Source: Thelephora terrestris (Eukaryota > Basidiomycota > Agaricomycetes > Thelephorales > Thelephoraceae). From it: a stretch of DNA of 64,000 nucleotides. The notes beneath the pieces are model-generated. The model was not told the DNA's origin, did no database searches, and saw nothing but the letters and a program-made list of their open reading frames with translations. Shown here in pieces: positions 30,738 through 40,616 of this stretch. The DNA lies in the NCBI GenBank assembly GCA_015956445.1, contig WIUZ02000006.1:1302001-1366000 (forward strand), written 5' to 3'. Numbering within the stretch: the first letter of the stretch is position 1; each line of letters begins with the position of its first letter. The position numbers and the translations under genes were made by a program.

Positions 30738-33700
30738 ATGTATCAAGACAACCTCACTATGGATAACTTATTAGCCGAACTAGACCGATTTTCACCTAAT
30801 ATCGACGAAGACGACCTCTACGTCCCTGTCTCCCAACCTTCTTCCTCCTCCTACCCCCCCTCATTCCCCATCTCCTCTGACCAGCTTCGGGTATGCTCCC
30901 AGAATTGCAGGAAAGACTACAAGACCATCCACTCTCTACTCAACTCATTTGGTCCAGAAACAGACATCTTCTTCATACAAGAAGTCTCCTACTACTGCAT
31001 AGGAATGGATGTCGTTTCGGGTGAGCCGATCCTAGGCTTCCCCTCACACAAAGACTGGACCAGTATTTCCCCTGATTTCGCACCTCCACACAGACCCTCA
31101 GTAGCGGTCTACGTCCCCAAATCTCACCCGGGATGGACCGTCCAGAACAGATCAGACATCATCTCCAATCCTAATGTTCAAGCCCTCGAAGTCAACTTCA
31201 ACTCCTCGTCTATCTTATTCATCAATGTTTATAATCCTGAGGATTCTGCCTCCCTACCTATCATTTTCTCCGCTACACTCCCCTTCACCGAGATCATCAT
31301 CACGGGAGACTTCAACCTCCACCACCCTCTCTGGTCTACAGAAGAACATGATCACAAACTCACCGACGAGTCTGATTCTCTGGTCCACTGGATGTCTAAC
31401 CATGGCTTTTCTATCATTAACGACAAAGGCAACACGACCTTCTACAGATACAACAGCAAGACACAAAGAGAGTACAAATCCGTACTTGATCTCACCTGGG
31501 CATCACCCTCCTCTATCCCTTGGATCTCCGATTTCCAAGTCAACTACCACAGACACACCGGATCTGACCATTACCCCATCACGTGGAAGATCGGCTTCTC
31601 TCCCCTCCCCTTCGATGACACCTCTTTCCTCTTTCACGACGACAACATGTCTGATTGGACAAAAGCATTCAACAAGGAAGTGACTCTTCAATGGAGACGC
31701 TTCGCCATCCCCGGTGACATACTAGACAAGGACACCTTCACTTCAGCCGTTGACATCTTCATGGATAGCATGATCTCCGCCTCGAAAGCAACATGTTTAA
31801 GGAACAAGTCATCCCCAAAAGCAGCCAAATGGTTTGACAAGGAAGTTAAATCCGCCCTTCGCACCGCCCAGAAAGCTCGAGACAAAGCAAGGTCCCAACC
31901 CTCTCCTCACAATTTCCTCAGAGCAAAGGTCACAGACAAACAACTCAAGTACCAGATCAAGAAATCCAAGAGATCACACGCGATGAAATACGCCTCCGAA
32001 GTCACCACTACCACCAACTTATGGAGACTCAATTCCTGGTACAGAGGCCAACGGAAAACCCTAACCCCTGCTCTAAAGGACCATGATGGCTCTTGGGCTA
32101 CAAACTCCAAGGACAAAGCTGAGCTTCTTGCGAACACATGGTTTCCCCTCTCCGGACCCACCAGAGACGACCCTGACACAGAACCCCCTCCCTCGAATCA
32201 ATCTCCACCCCGCCCCTTCCTCCCGGTGACAGAGCAAGAGATCAGTCTCGCTTTCAAAAACCTCTCCAACACGTCCGCACCTGGGATTTCCGGATTAGGT
32301 TACAAAGTACTCAAATGGGCCCACACCAGCCAACCTGACAAACTAAACACCATCATCAAAGCATCTGTCCAATTAGGGATCCACCGCCCCAGATGGAAAC
32401 GTTCCCTGGTAGTAGCTATCCCCAAGCCCAAGAGAGACCCATCAGCCCCACGTTCACACCGCCCAATCCAGCTTATCGAATGCCTCGGGAAATTGGTTGA
32501 GAAGATTGTCACAAAAAGACTTTTGTTCGACTCAGGGAAATTCGACCTCATGCCATTCAACCAATTTGGTGGAAGATCAAACGCATCTTGCCTGGATGCA
32601 GGCCTTTCCCTCATTCATGACATCCACACCGGAAGACAACAGGGTCTTGTCTCTTCTTTCCTAGCAATCGACATCAAGGGCTTCTTCGACCACGTCGACC
32701 ACAAGAAGATGATATCCACCCTCTGGGATAAAGGTTTCCCAAGGGAAATCTGTAACTGGGTTGCCTCATTCCTGTCAGACCGCCAAGTACAAATCCGTCT
32801 GGACGAGTACCTTTCACCGTCATTCCATCTCAAGGTCGGCGTCCCACAAGGCTCACCAGCCTCTCCTGTCCTATCGTGCATCTACGCCTCCATAGTCCTG
32901 GAAACCATCAACGCCAATCCCATCCTCTCCTCCTCTGGCCTTCCCGTTGCCCCTCGGTCATACATCGACGATGTGGGTTTCCTCACTATATCCGACTCAT
33001 TGGAAGAAAACATCATCACCCTCAGAGCCACGTTGGAAAAAGCCGAGTCCCTCTTCCACTCACTGGGCATGCACATTGATCCCGACAAATCAGACCTCAT
33101 GCACTTCTCGTGGCGTCAGAAGCACAACTCTTCGCCCTCCTTGTCAACGGTCCTTGAAGGGAAACCTATCACCATCACACCGCCCAAATACATCCGGTGG
33201 CTCGGCTTCTACCTGGATAGGAAACTTTCCTTCAAAGATCACACTGATATACTCTGCAAAAAAGGGAAGAACATCATCTCCGGCCTTTCCTGTCTAGGTA
33301 ACACCGTCACAGGAATCAATCAGGAACACCTACGTCTCCTCTTCAAAACATGTGTCATCCCAGTCATCACCTACGGTTCCCAACTATGGTACAATCCCCA
33401 TCATCCCAAGGAGACCCTCATCAAGAAGCTCCAGACAGTCCAGAACCTGGGCTTGCGCAGGGTCACCGGAGCCTTTCGCACTTCACAGACAGAAGCTCTC
33501 CACTTTGCCTCCTTTATCCCCCCCATCGAAGTCACCATCAACAAGTTATTTGAATCCTCGGCAGCAAGACTGTTCCGGCTACCGCTATCATCCGAAGTCT
33601 CGCTCAGGCTCCCACCATCATTCATCCCACCCTCCTCCCCACTTCACATCCGAGTCCCGGGAGCTCACTTAGGCCCCAAAACCCACATTCCTTTCATCAG

Positions 33701-35351
33701 ACCCCCTTTCCTTCGTATCAAACCCACGAAGAACCCCCAAAAACATTCCCAAATCACACTCCTTGCCTCCACCCTCCAGCCCGACACGGAACACCACTAT
33801 CCCTACCACGATCACTGCGACCCCGCTTCCTTCTGCACCACCTCTCCTATGTTCGGCAATCGGCTCAATATCGACCCAGAAGTGTGCACCAAAGAAGATA
33901 GGAAATCCCTAGTCCACAATCAGAACATCACTTTCACACGCCGGAGACAAAACCCCTCCTGCCTTACCATATTCACTGACGGATCTAGACTCCCCAACAA
34001 GAGGAACACCGGTTACCATACTGGATACGCCGTCACAGGTTATCACCATGCCGTGGGAAAAGGGACGCTCAAGAAATGCTTCTCTGTTTCAAGACCTTAT
34101 TCTGACCGGGCGTCGAACTTTGATGCCGAAATGTTCGCCATTTCACGCGGAGCCAGAGGGGCCCTTCAATACATGAAGAACCACCCCGAAATCAACAACA
34201 TCAAGATGTACTCGGACAACTCCAGCGCCATTTCTGTCATCTTCAACCCTGCTCCACATCCGTCACAACAGTCCTCCATCGACTTTCGAAACGCCATCTA
34301 CGAAATGTTCACAATCAACCCCGAAATCACCTTTTCACTAGTCTGGACCCCAGGCCACGGAGGATCCAAAGGAATGGACATTGTGGACCGCCTCGCCAAG
34401 GCAGGTGCTAAGTCCAAACTCAAACCTATCCAATCCTTTGCCAGTCTTTCCCACGTCCTATCGGAGATCAGAGAGAAGAACCCCATCAAGAACTGGAAAG
34501 AACACATCGAGGACCATCCTATAAAAGAAGACTCCCTCTTTTTCAAAACCTCCCAAGTTCTACATCCCTCTCTCAAACCACCCAAGTGGTTCAAGAAAGT
34601 CAATCGTCCCATTACCTCCCGTCTCACCCAGTTCATCACCGGACATGGCTACACAACAGAATATTTCAACCGATTCAAGATTCCCAATCGAGGAACATGT
34701 GATTGCAGCAAGACCAGCACTACCCCCTATCCACCAGTCCCCCTTTCGAGAGAACACGCAATCAAAGCATGTCCCCTTTTCGAAGATGCTCGGGGAGTCC
34801 TTCAACGACATGCGCCGCGAATCACTCATTGCAAATGGCCGGCAGCCAATCTCCTCAAGAAGGATTTTCTCGAACACTTCATCACATTCCTCAGTGAATC
34901 CGGCGCTCTTTCCCGGAAGTATTCAACGGCGACAGGCGAGCCCAGACCTGGTCCCAAAAATCGAACCAGTGACTCCCGAAATCCATTGGACCCCAACCAC
35001 CCAACCGGAGGACCTAGCCCCACCACTATGGCAACAAGCACATCAAAGAATCAACGAATGGAACGACAGGTGCGACATCACCCCGGTCACGGAGATCGTC
35101 AGGAACATGGGCCGAGACCCCATCGAGTCGAACAACCAACAGCAGTCGAACCACCAAGGTGTTCAATTCAGATCGTCACAACCCTCTTTCGCCCTGCCCC
35201 AACGGCCTACACCCCATCCATCAACACGCACAGTGCGGCCTTTACCCAGACACACCCCCAGAGTCACTTACAATCCCCGCCGGCCCGATCCTCCTATCGA
35301 CCAATCGGAACGGAGCGGGTTATCATACAGCCCAAAGACCCCACCACCTGA
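30738..35351 (+). CDS. LINE ORF2 polyprotein: APE endonuclease, reverse transcriptase, RNase H
   Basis: Open frame of 1,537 residues. The apurinic-type endonuclease spans about residues 45-285 (LRVCSQNCRKDYKTIHSLL, DIFFIQEV, ITGDFNLHHPLWS, GSDHYPITWK). Reverse transcriptase follows: PGISGLGYKVLKWA, PKRDPSAPRSHRPIQLIECL, SFLAIDIKGFFDHVDH (first Asp, about residue 640), KVGVPQGSPASPVLSC (about 700), and YIDDVGFL in place of the usual FADD (about 741). RNase H lies at about residues 1,075-1,225, with all acidic positions (TIFTDGSR, NFDAEMFAIS, MYSDNSSAIS, DIVDRLAKAGA). A Cys/His cluster follows (RGTCDCSKT, HAIKACPLF). Sequence typical of ORF2 ends at about residue 1,385 (HFITFLSESGALSRKY); the last 150 residues read like a shadow of the overlapping third frame. 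No internal stop was seen, so the copy may be active. Confidence 0.92.
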   Translation: MYQDNLTMDNLLAELDRFSPNIDEDDLYVPVSQPSSSSYPPSFPISSDQLRVCSQNCRKDYKTIHSLLNSFGPETDIFFIQEVSYYCIGMDVVSGEPILGFPSHKDWTSISPDFAPPHRPSVAVYVPKSHPGWTVQNRSDIISNPNVQALEVNFNSSSILFINVYNPEDSASLPIIFSATLPFTEIIITGDFNLHHPLWSTEEHDHKLTDESDSLVHWMSNHGFSIINDKGNTTFYRYNSKTQREYKSVLDLTWASPSSIPWISDFQVNYHRHTGSDHYPITWKIGFSPLPFDDTSFLFHDDNMSDWTKAFNKEVTLQWRRFAIPGDILDKDTFTSAVDIFMDSMISASKATCLRNKSSPKAAKWFDKEVKSALRTAQKARDKARSQPSPHNFLRAKVTDKQLKYQIKKSKRSHAMKYASEVTTTTNLWRLNSWYRGQRKTLTPALKDHDGSWATNSKDKAELLANTWFPLSGPTRDDPDTEPPPSNQSPPRPFLPVTEQEISLAFKNLSNTSAPGISGLGYKVLKWAHTSQPDKLNTIIKASVQLGIHRPRWKRSLVVAIPKPKRDPSAPRSHRPIQLIECLGKLVEKIVTKRLLFDSGKFDLMPFNQFGGRSNASCLDAGLSLIHDIHTGRQQGLVSSFLAIDIKGFFDHVDHKKMISTLWDKGFPREICNWVASFLSDRQVQIRLDEYLSPSFHLKVGVPQGSPASPVLSCIYASIVLETINANPILSSSGLPVAPRSYIDDVGFLTISDSLEENIITLRATLEKAESLFHSLGMHIDPDKSDLMHFSWRQKHNSSPSLSTVLEGKPITITPPKYIRWLGFYLDRKLSFKDHTDILCKKGKNIISGLSCLGNTVTGINQEHLRLLFKTCVIPVITYGSQLWYNPHHPKETLIKKLQTVQNLGLRRVTGAFRTSQTEALHFASFIPPIEVTINKLFESSAARLFRLPLSSEVSLRLPPSFIPPSSPLHIRVPGAHLGPKTHIPFIRPPFLRIKPTKNPQKHSQITLLASTLQPDTEHHYPYHDHCDPASFCTTSPMFGNRLNIDPEVCTKEDRKSLVHNQNITFTRRRQNPSCLTIFTDGSRLPNKRNTGYHTGYAVTGYHHAVGKGTLKKCFSVSRPYSDRASNFDAEMFAISRGARGALQYMKNHPEINNIKMYSDNSSAISVIFNPAPHPSQQSSIDFRNAIYEMFTINPEITFSLVWTPGHGGSKGMDIVDRLAKAGAKSKLKPIQSFASLSHVLSEIREKNPIKNWKEHIEDHPIKEDSLFFKTSQVLHPSLKPPKWFKKVNRPITSRLTQFITGHGYTTEYFNRFKIPNRGTCDCSKTSTTPYPPVPLSREHAIKACPLFEDARGVLQRHAPRITHCKWPAANLLKKDFLEHFITFLSESGALSRKYSTATGEPRPGPKNRTSDSRNPLDPNHPTGGPSPTTMATSTSKNQRMERQVRHHPGHGDRQEHGPRPHRVEQPTAVEPPRCSIQIVTTLFRPAPTAYTPSINTHSAAFTQTHPQSHLQSPPARSSYRPIGTERVIIQPKDPTT

Positions 35352-35712
35352 TCACTCTATCGCTGATCCCATCACCTGCCCCATTCCAGCCCCTTGCCAT
35401 GACTGCTGCCTCGCTGCCATCAAGAAGCGGAAGAACCCTAGGGTTCCCATCCATGTTGTCAACGTTTTCCCGGAGAACTTGATCGAAAAGTTAATTAAGG
35501 AAACACATTCCAGACGACCAGCTTCCCCTATCCCCAACCCCCCTCCCTCCCTTTCCTCTTCCTCCATCTCCTCCATCCCTTCGGGAGAACTTCTCTCATT
35601 CGCGGGCTTTCTGGTCTCTAAAGACACCGTGGTCTACGTCGTGGACAGCCTCCCGCTTGCCCTCACATTTGCATGTTTTGTTTTGTTGGCGATTATTGCT
35701 TACAAAATTTGA
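34645..35712 (+). CDS. Overlapping third LINE frame (ORF3), Pro-rich with C-terminal membrane segment
   Basis: Frame +1 relative to ORF2, open for 355 codons and overlapping it by about 700 bp. From about 34,900 it looks more like a real protein than ORF2 does (PEDLAPPLWQQAHQRINEWN, PVTEIVRNMGRDPIE, FPENLIEKLIKETHSRRP). It is rich in Pro, Ser and Arg, has a Cys pair (PAPCHDCCLAAIKKRK), and ends in a hydrophobic helix (SLPLALTFACFVLLAIIAYK) at the extreme C-terminus, which predicts a tail-anchored membrane protein. The true start is unknown; a +1 frameshift out of ORF2 near 34,880 or reinitiation are both possible. I know of no described function. Confidence 0.6.
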   Translation: MATQQNISTDSRFPIEEHVIAARPALPPIHQSPFRENTQSKHVPFSKMLGESFNDMRRESLIANGRQPISSRRIFSNTSSHSSVNPALFPGSIQRRQASPDLVPKIEPVTPEIHWTPTTQPEDLAPPLWQQAHQRINEWNDRCDITPVTEIVRNMGRDPIESNNQQQSNHQGVQFRSSQPSFALPQRPTPHPSTRTVRPLPRHTPRVTYNPRRPDPPIDQSERSGLSYSPKTPPPDHSIADPITCPIPAPCHDCCLAAIKKRKNPRVPIHVVNVFPENLIEKLIKETHSRRPASPIPNPPPSLSSSSISSIPSGELLSFAGFLVSKDTVVYVVDSLPLALTFACFVLLAIIAYKI

Positions 35713-36447
35713 CAGCTTTATCTTCACTTTTCCGCTCTTAATTTTTATCCCACACTCTTTCACATACACCTCACCATCACCAACAACCCGCTACCCTCTG
35801 GACACCGCAGTGTATAGGGTCCCCTTCTAAGACGCATCGGAGACGCAACTTGTCTCGTACTTGCGCTTTGCCTTCACTGACGCTGGGGAGCTTGCATAGC
35901 TATTGGCCCCTCATGCCAACCTGCTCCCCCCTGATGCGCCGCTGGATCCGGTAGCCCGCCCCTAACCCCTTTTATTTCTATGCAACTCCCGAACTTGAAC
36001 CTAATCCGACACCGACACCACCTGCCCCTGACCGAGGGATGGCAGGACATACAGGAATTCAATCGGAGGTGGTTCGTTCCCGCTTATTCTTCCTCATCAC
36101 TTGCCTCCTTCTCTTTATGGAGCGCACACAATTTTTTCCACAACGACATGCAGGGCCAATGCCCCAAATTTTTTTCCACACCCTGTCTCTTTCGCAGAGC
36201 ATGCCCAAATCGGATCTATTCCTTTCTATGCCCCTTTTTCCTTTGTATGTAGCTCTGAACCCCGAATTCGGTAGTTGCATGGACTTTCTCTTTTTCTTCC
36301 CTACCTCCGTGTAGCTAAAATGGGATGTCTGTCTTTGTAGGAGTTGGTATTACTTAGTGTTTTACCACGTGTTCTGTCCATACGGATGAGCAGTAGGTTA
36401 GGAGTTGCTGTAGCACGTTAAATCAGAATTTAAATAAAAATAAAAAA

Positions 36448-36637
36448 GCCATGCGGGTTTCGCCGCCGAGCTGGGTCGATCATGGTACTTAGGCTTATCA
36501 TCACCCCACCTCCAACGGCTAGTAGCAGACTGACCTTTCCCAGCTCACACCACTCCACCACCGGAAAGATTCGCCACAACTGCACTCTCCCTAGCAAAAA
36601 CTCACGATCACAACAACATCTGTGGAAAGGGACACAC
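36448..36637. other. Junction of LINE 3' end and F-box leader
   Basis: Right after the A-rich tail the sequence becomes the leader of the F-box gene. An in-frame upstream ATG at 36,482 could lengthen that protein by 52 residues, but the paralogue at 13,022 starts at the position equivalent to 36,638, so I treat this as 5' leader. The LINE therefore stands directly in the F-box promoter region. Confidence 0.5.
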
Positions 36638-38149
36638 ATGTCCTCGTTAACAGGTGCTTATTCAAGCTGCATCTCATTGTTTCGTCTAATCGTGGTGTTC
36701 GCTGACACTTCTGTAGCGAACCGATCGATTCTCAGCCAACTTTGGTACCGAACAAAAGCAAAAATCAAGTTTTTGTTCAGTTCAGGTGCCACGAAGGCGT
36801 TTAGGACGACCATCGTTCGCCCATCTCCGTTCGGCAAGCTGCCGCGAGAAATCGTGGAGGAGATTCTCTCCTACTTCATTTGCGACATACGAAATCTCCT
36901 AGCATGCTCCCTGACTTGTCGCTCGTGGTACCTTGCCACCGTCTCTCATCTTCATTACTCTCTCACAACAGACGAGTCCCCCTACGCCTCGGAGGACAAG
37001 GACTATCACTGGCCTGGACCGCTTGAAAAAATGTACGATTTTGGCCTACTTAGACTTGTCAAGCGATTTCGGATCCGCCATTCGTACGGTGGCCGCCGGT
37101 TCACTCCTGAAGATCTCGGCGGACGCAACCTGTATTACTTTTCCGCACTTGAGAACCTTCAGGAGCTTGGAATAGATAATCTCCAGGTATCCAGCTTTAT
37201 TCCGGGTCTTCGACAGTACTTCGGACACCTTTCACCAACACTTCGGTTCCTTGCCCTCAGCGAGCCGATCGGCTCTTCCCGACAGATCGTGTATTTCATT
37301 GGACTCTTCCCGAATCTCCAAGACCTCAAGCTTCACTACCCTGGCCTCGAGAATGGCCATGAGAATGTGGTCGACACAAAACTCATTCCCCTCTCCTCAC
37401 CCCCACTGCGAGGACGGTTAACGCTCATATTCTTCACGAGGGAACAGATCGTGAAGGACATGATCACTCTCTTCGGGGGACTTCGGTTTCATCACATGGA
37501 CCTCTTCGGGGTGAAGTGCCTGCCACTCCTTTTGGAAAAATGCGCAGAGACCCTAGAGACACTAAGGTTGTACCCAACCGATCCATACGGTGAGGCTTTC
37601 TTTTCTGGAGAAGAGGTGGTGGACTCAACGGAACGATCTGCAGCGAAAAGGATGTGTTTCAATTTGTCACAGAACAAGGTCCTTCGGACGCTCGAGACCA
37701 CAGCAGAATCAATCGTCATCGCAGGGGACGGATTCCTGAAAACTGTGCTCTCCTCCGTCGCCTCTCCTGGAATACTTGAAGTCGTAATCATCTATCGCGA
37801 AAATGACCTTGGTGGGTGGCCACCTCGTCAATCCTGCAAACCGGACCCTGTTTATTTCCCCGATTATCTTCTGGGTGTTTGGTGTTTCCCATATCAACTA
37901 ATGGTGTTTCGCGAGATGCATAGTGTACGCGACTTTCGATTGGTATTCTGTGTGGATGTGCATGGTTGCATGGTGGATGTGGGTATGGAGATATTGGGGT
38001 CGATTGTAGAGATGGAGTGGGCAGGTGGAAGATTCGGGTCCCTCGTCTACAAGCCGGTGGTCATTTATGAGAGACGAACAATTCGTACACGTTTTACGGA
38101 TGAGCACGCGGGTTCGAGATGGAAAACCGTCTTCGCCAGTGCGTTGTGA
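36638..38149 (+). CDS. F-box protein, second family, intact copy
   Basis: About 503 residues from the ATG chosen by alignment with the copy at 13,022. The F-box is near residue 70 (FGKLPREIVEEILSYFICDI, LTCRSWYLATVSHLHYSLTT). Leucine-rich segments follow (SALENLQELGIDNLQVS, SPTLRFLALSEPIGSSRQIV, LFPNLQDLKLHYP), then CAETLETLRLYPTDPYG and a C-terminal domain with VVIIYRENDLGGWPPRQSC, DFRLVFCVDVHGCMVD and KPVVIYERRTIRTRF. At the site where two paralogues carry poly-T frameshifts this copy reads EAFFSGEEVVDST without a homopolymer. It is the only uninterrupted member here. Its 3' part (from 37,096) is the outer end of the large inverted repeat. Presumed SCF ligase subunit; target unknown. Confidence 0.85.
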   Translation: MSSLTGAYSSCISLFRLIVVFADTSVANRSILSQLWYRTKAKIKFLFSSGATKAFRTTIVRPSPFGKLPREIVEEILSYFICDIRNLLACSLTCRSWYLATVSHLHYSLTTDESPYASEDKDYHWPGPLEKMYDFGLLRLVKRFRIRHSYGGRRFTPEDLGGRNLYYFSALENLQELGIDNLQVSSFIPGLRQYFGHLSPTLRFLALSEPIGSSRQIVYFIGLFPNLQDLKLHYPGLENGHENVVDTKLIPLSSPPLRGRLTLIFFTREQIVKDMITLFGGLRFHHMDLFGVKCLPLLLEKCAETLETLRLYPTDPYGEAFFSGEEVVDSTERSAAKRMCFNLSQNKVLRTLETTAESIVIAGDGFLKTVLSSVASPGILEVVIIYRENDLGGWPPRQSCKPDPVYFPDYLLGVWCFPYQLMVFREMHSVRDFRLVFCVDVHGCMVDVGMEILGSIVEMEWAGGRFGSLVYKPVVIYERRTIRTRFTDEHAGSRWKTVFASAL

Positions 38150-40616
38150 TGTGCGGCGCACGGCATTCTGCATCTGACCCCTCCTATCTGACTAGTAGCT
38201 GAATTATTTATCTTGTCTATCTAGACAAACTCTTAAACGCCTCGTTCACCAGCTCATACCACGGTCCTACATTTGGTCTCCTATCCCTCTCTTAAACCTT
38301 TGAACAAATAAAGCCCCCTTGTCATGATCTGCGCGCTGGAGCGCCACGAAAACTTCAAGCTCTAGAAAGCCCGAGCGGAGCGGATCGCCTCCAAATACCA
38401 CTTGCACACCGCCTGTGGAAGAGTGATACCCACTGAGATGGGTGGCAGGAGACGCCCGTGTTGGAACAGCTCGGGGAATTTGCGGAGAACGGAGTCATAG
38501 ACCCTTTGGGGGCGATAAGATACCTAAACTTGACAATCGGGCTTTGTCGAGGAGGCGGTGGCACGGGTGAAATGGAAGGTCGTTGAGCTCAGATCACCTA
38601 TAATTGCTCAGAAGGAACCTGCACCCAAGAAGCCTGCCCCGCAGACTACGACATTGTTCAGCGCGATCACTTTTGGTACAAGTTGTGCGAATGGGGACGT
38701 TCTGATGGCGCGAATACGTCTGGATTCAGAGACACAAGGATTCGTTGGAGGAAATAGGGAGGAAGGGCAGATGACTCAACGTCCGATGGATTCAAGGATG
38801 ACGTAATTTAAGGTCTGTCTCCGTCTAGCAGACTAAAACGCGGTGGCATTGGCGGAGGTAAAATAGCGGCAAGGGGATAAGCCTTAGGAGTCAATGGCGA
38901 GGCTACACCTGGCTACACTAGGGTGAGGAAGACCTAGCGCTTGGCGGTGACTGGCGCGCGAAGGGTGGTAGCTAATCCTGCAGTTCCCGTGGTACGCTCC
39001 CTTGGTGGACGTCCATGTCGTTTTGGGGACCGGAGGCTGGGATCTGGTGGCAAGGGGAGTGAGGTAGATATCACGACCTTCGTGGCTGAAATGAAGGCGC
39101 ATTTATGCAGTTTTCATAGCGGGGTTAGGGGAGGGCGGGAGGGTCCATGTTCTGGAAGAGGGCTAGGTCATGGTCGCGGTCGCTGGTCACCGAAGTAACA
39201 AGGCCAGAGCGGTACTGGGTGGACAGAAAGCGTGGGGGATATGGTGGTATTCGCTGGAGGAAATTTTATTTTGAAGACACATCCTGGCGGTGCCCGTGGT
39301 TGAAGGGGGTGGGTGAGAGTCGTTTGAATTGTGGGCGGAGAGTTACTCGAAAAAATCTCGTAGGCTGAGCGTATATGTTTCTTTGCAGGTATCCACAGGT
39401 TGAGAGAGGGAGGAGTGTCGAGAGGAGGTTGCTTTCAGGTTGCTTTCAAGCGAGAGGATCACATGCGAAAAAAGAAAGTTCCTCCGCCTCGATTACCAAC
39501 TCGCGCCCCTTGCACTCTGCTCCGTCGACATCCAGTCGCTGACCGGGACCTCTCACATATCTTCAATATTCAACGACCTACCTCGCGCACAGCTTTTTCC
39601 GGCACCGTCTACCATTAAGGTGCCACCATCGGGCTTGGCTTGGCGGCAGCCATATAAACGATTTCAAGCCATACTCTGGGCCACCGAGTAATTCTGCACG
39701 TCTTGAAAGTTGCCGCTTTCAGCCAGTACCGGTCCACGTAGCCTTCAGAGCTCGAGGAGGTCGTGGAGCCGTTGAGTCGGACATCGCGCAGCAGTTGGGA
39801 TGAAAAAATTCCTGGGAGCCGAATAATAACGCGACGAGGTGCGTCATCCATTTTTGAGAGCCGAAATATCTTGCAAAGCATCCGGACTTGGCACACCGAG
39901 CCCATGTTCGGGAGGAACGGTCCGTTGAGCTTGCTGTCCCACCGATGGGTGCCTCTTGGACACGACGTCCAGGGTTTGACCTACACGCCCACCAGTAGTT
40001 GGAAGTCACAGGTCGAGGAATATATTCATCAGACCTGAATGATGTACCCGTCCAACGCCCTCCCCGGTCAGAGTGGCGATGGCGTCGCAATTCATTTTTG
40101 AGGGTTTTTCGTGTAGTTTTCAGTGATCGACATGAATTATTCTCGTTACTCACAGAGTCCAACTCTAGTGAGGGTTTGGAACCCAATTATTATGCAGCGT
40201 CGGTCTTGGTTACCTGTTGGACCAGCGCAACACTGCGAACGGGTGCCTCGGGCCTCAGGGCCCAACTTTCGCATCGTCGGTGTTGTAGGTTTCAGCCTTT
40301 CGACTCGACGATGCTTACATCTTCAAGACGCAGATGCACTTGCGAAAAACCGCAGCAGGTTTCCAGTCGCAGGCCAGCGTGTGTCATCCACAGGTCGAGG
40401 GAAGAGGCAAAATTCGTCTCAGCGTCAAGACCGACACCGACCCTGATGAACGTTCTTCCGCTTGGCCGCCCGACGAGTCAACCTTCCTTAATGTACGACA
40501 TCTCGCGTAAATGAAACGCTCTGGATTTTCCTTATTGAGCCATTCAATGCGCTGATCGGACGTGGAGTGTCCCGTCGTGAGACTAGACGCCTTGACGACC
40601 TCGTCCCCCCGCCCCC
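38150..40616. other. Inverted-repeat interior without recognised intact gene (left arm)
   Basis: Two protein-like stretches in the plus direction occur in both arms but are broken: ICALERHENFKL, followed here by TAG (TAC in the right arm), then KYHLHT (about 38,330-38,415), and FAENGVIDPLGAIRYLNLTI with GLCRGGGGTGEMEG (about 38,470-38,575). They suggest a dead gene on the plus strand after the F-box. From 38,753 to 39,864 both arms are identical, yet no convincing frame is seen. Between 39,870 and 40,600 frames differ between arms through small indels. Confidence 0.5.

Larger units (their letters stand above)
29054..36447 (+). mobile_element. Tad/I-like non-LTR retrotransposon (LINE)
   Basis: Contains ORF1 with zinc knuckles (29,982), ORF2 with endonuclease, reverse transcriptase and RNase H (30,738), a third frame overlapping the ORF2 end (34,645) and a 3' untranslated region ending in an A-rich tail (TTTAAATAAAAATAAAAAA, about 36,429-36,447). 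The long open ORF2 suggests a young copy. The 5' limit is uncertain: it may lie near 29.05 kb, if the orphan gene at 29,321 belongs to it, or just before 29,982. No target-site duplication could be fixed. Confidence 0.8.

Noticed and set aside
34980-35351. C-terminal 120-150 residues of LINE ORF2 as a functional domain
   Set aside because: The composition (His, Pro, Gln, Arg runs) is that of an out-of-frame shadow of the overlapping third frame.
38880-39700. Several 60-95 aa frames in both arms of the inverted repeat
   Set aside because: They are identical between arms only because the DNA is identical; composition is random-like, with no splice-supported extension.
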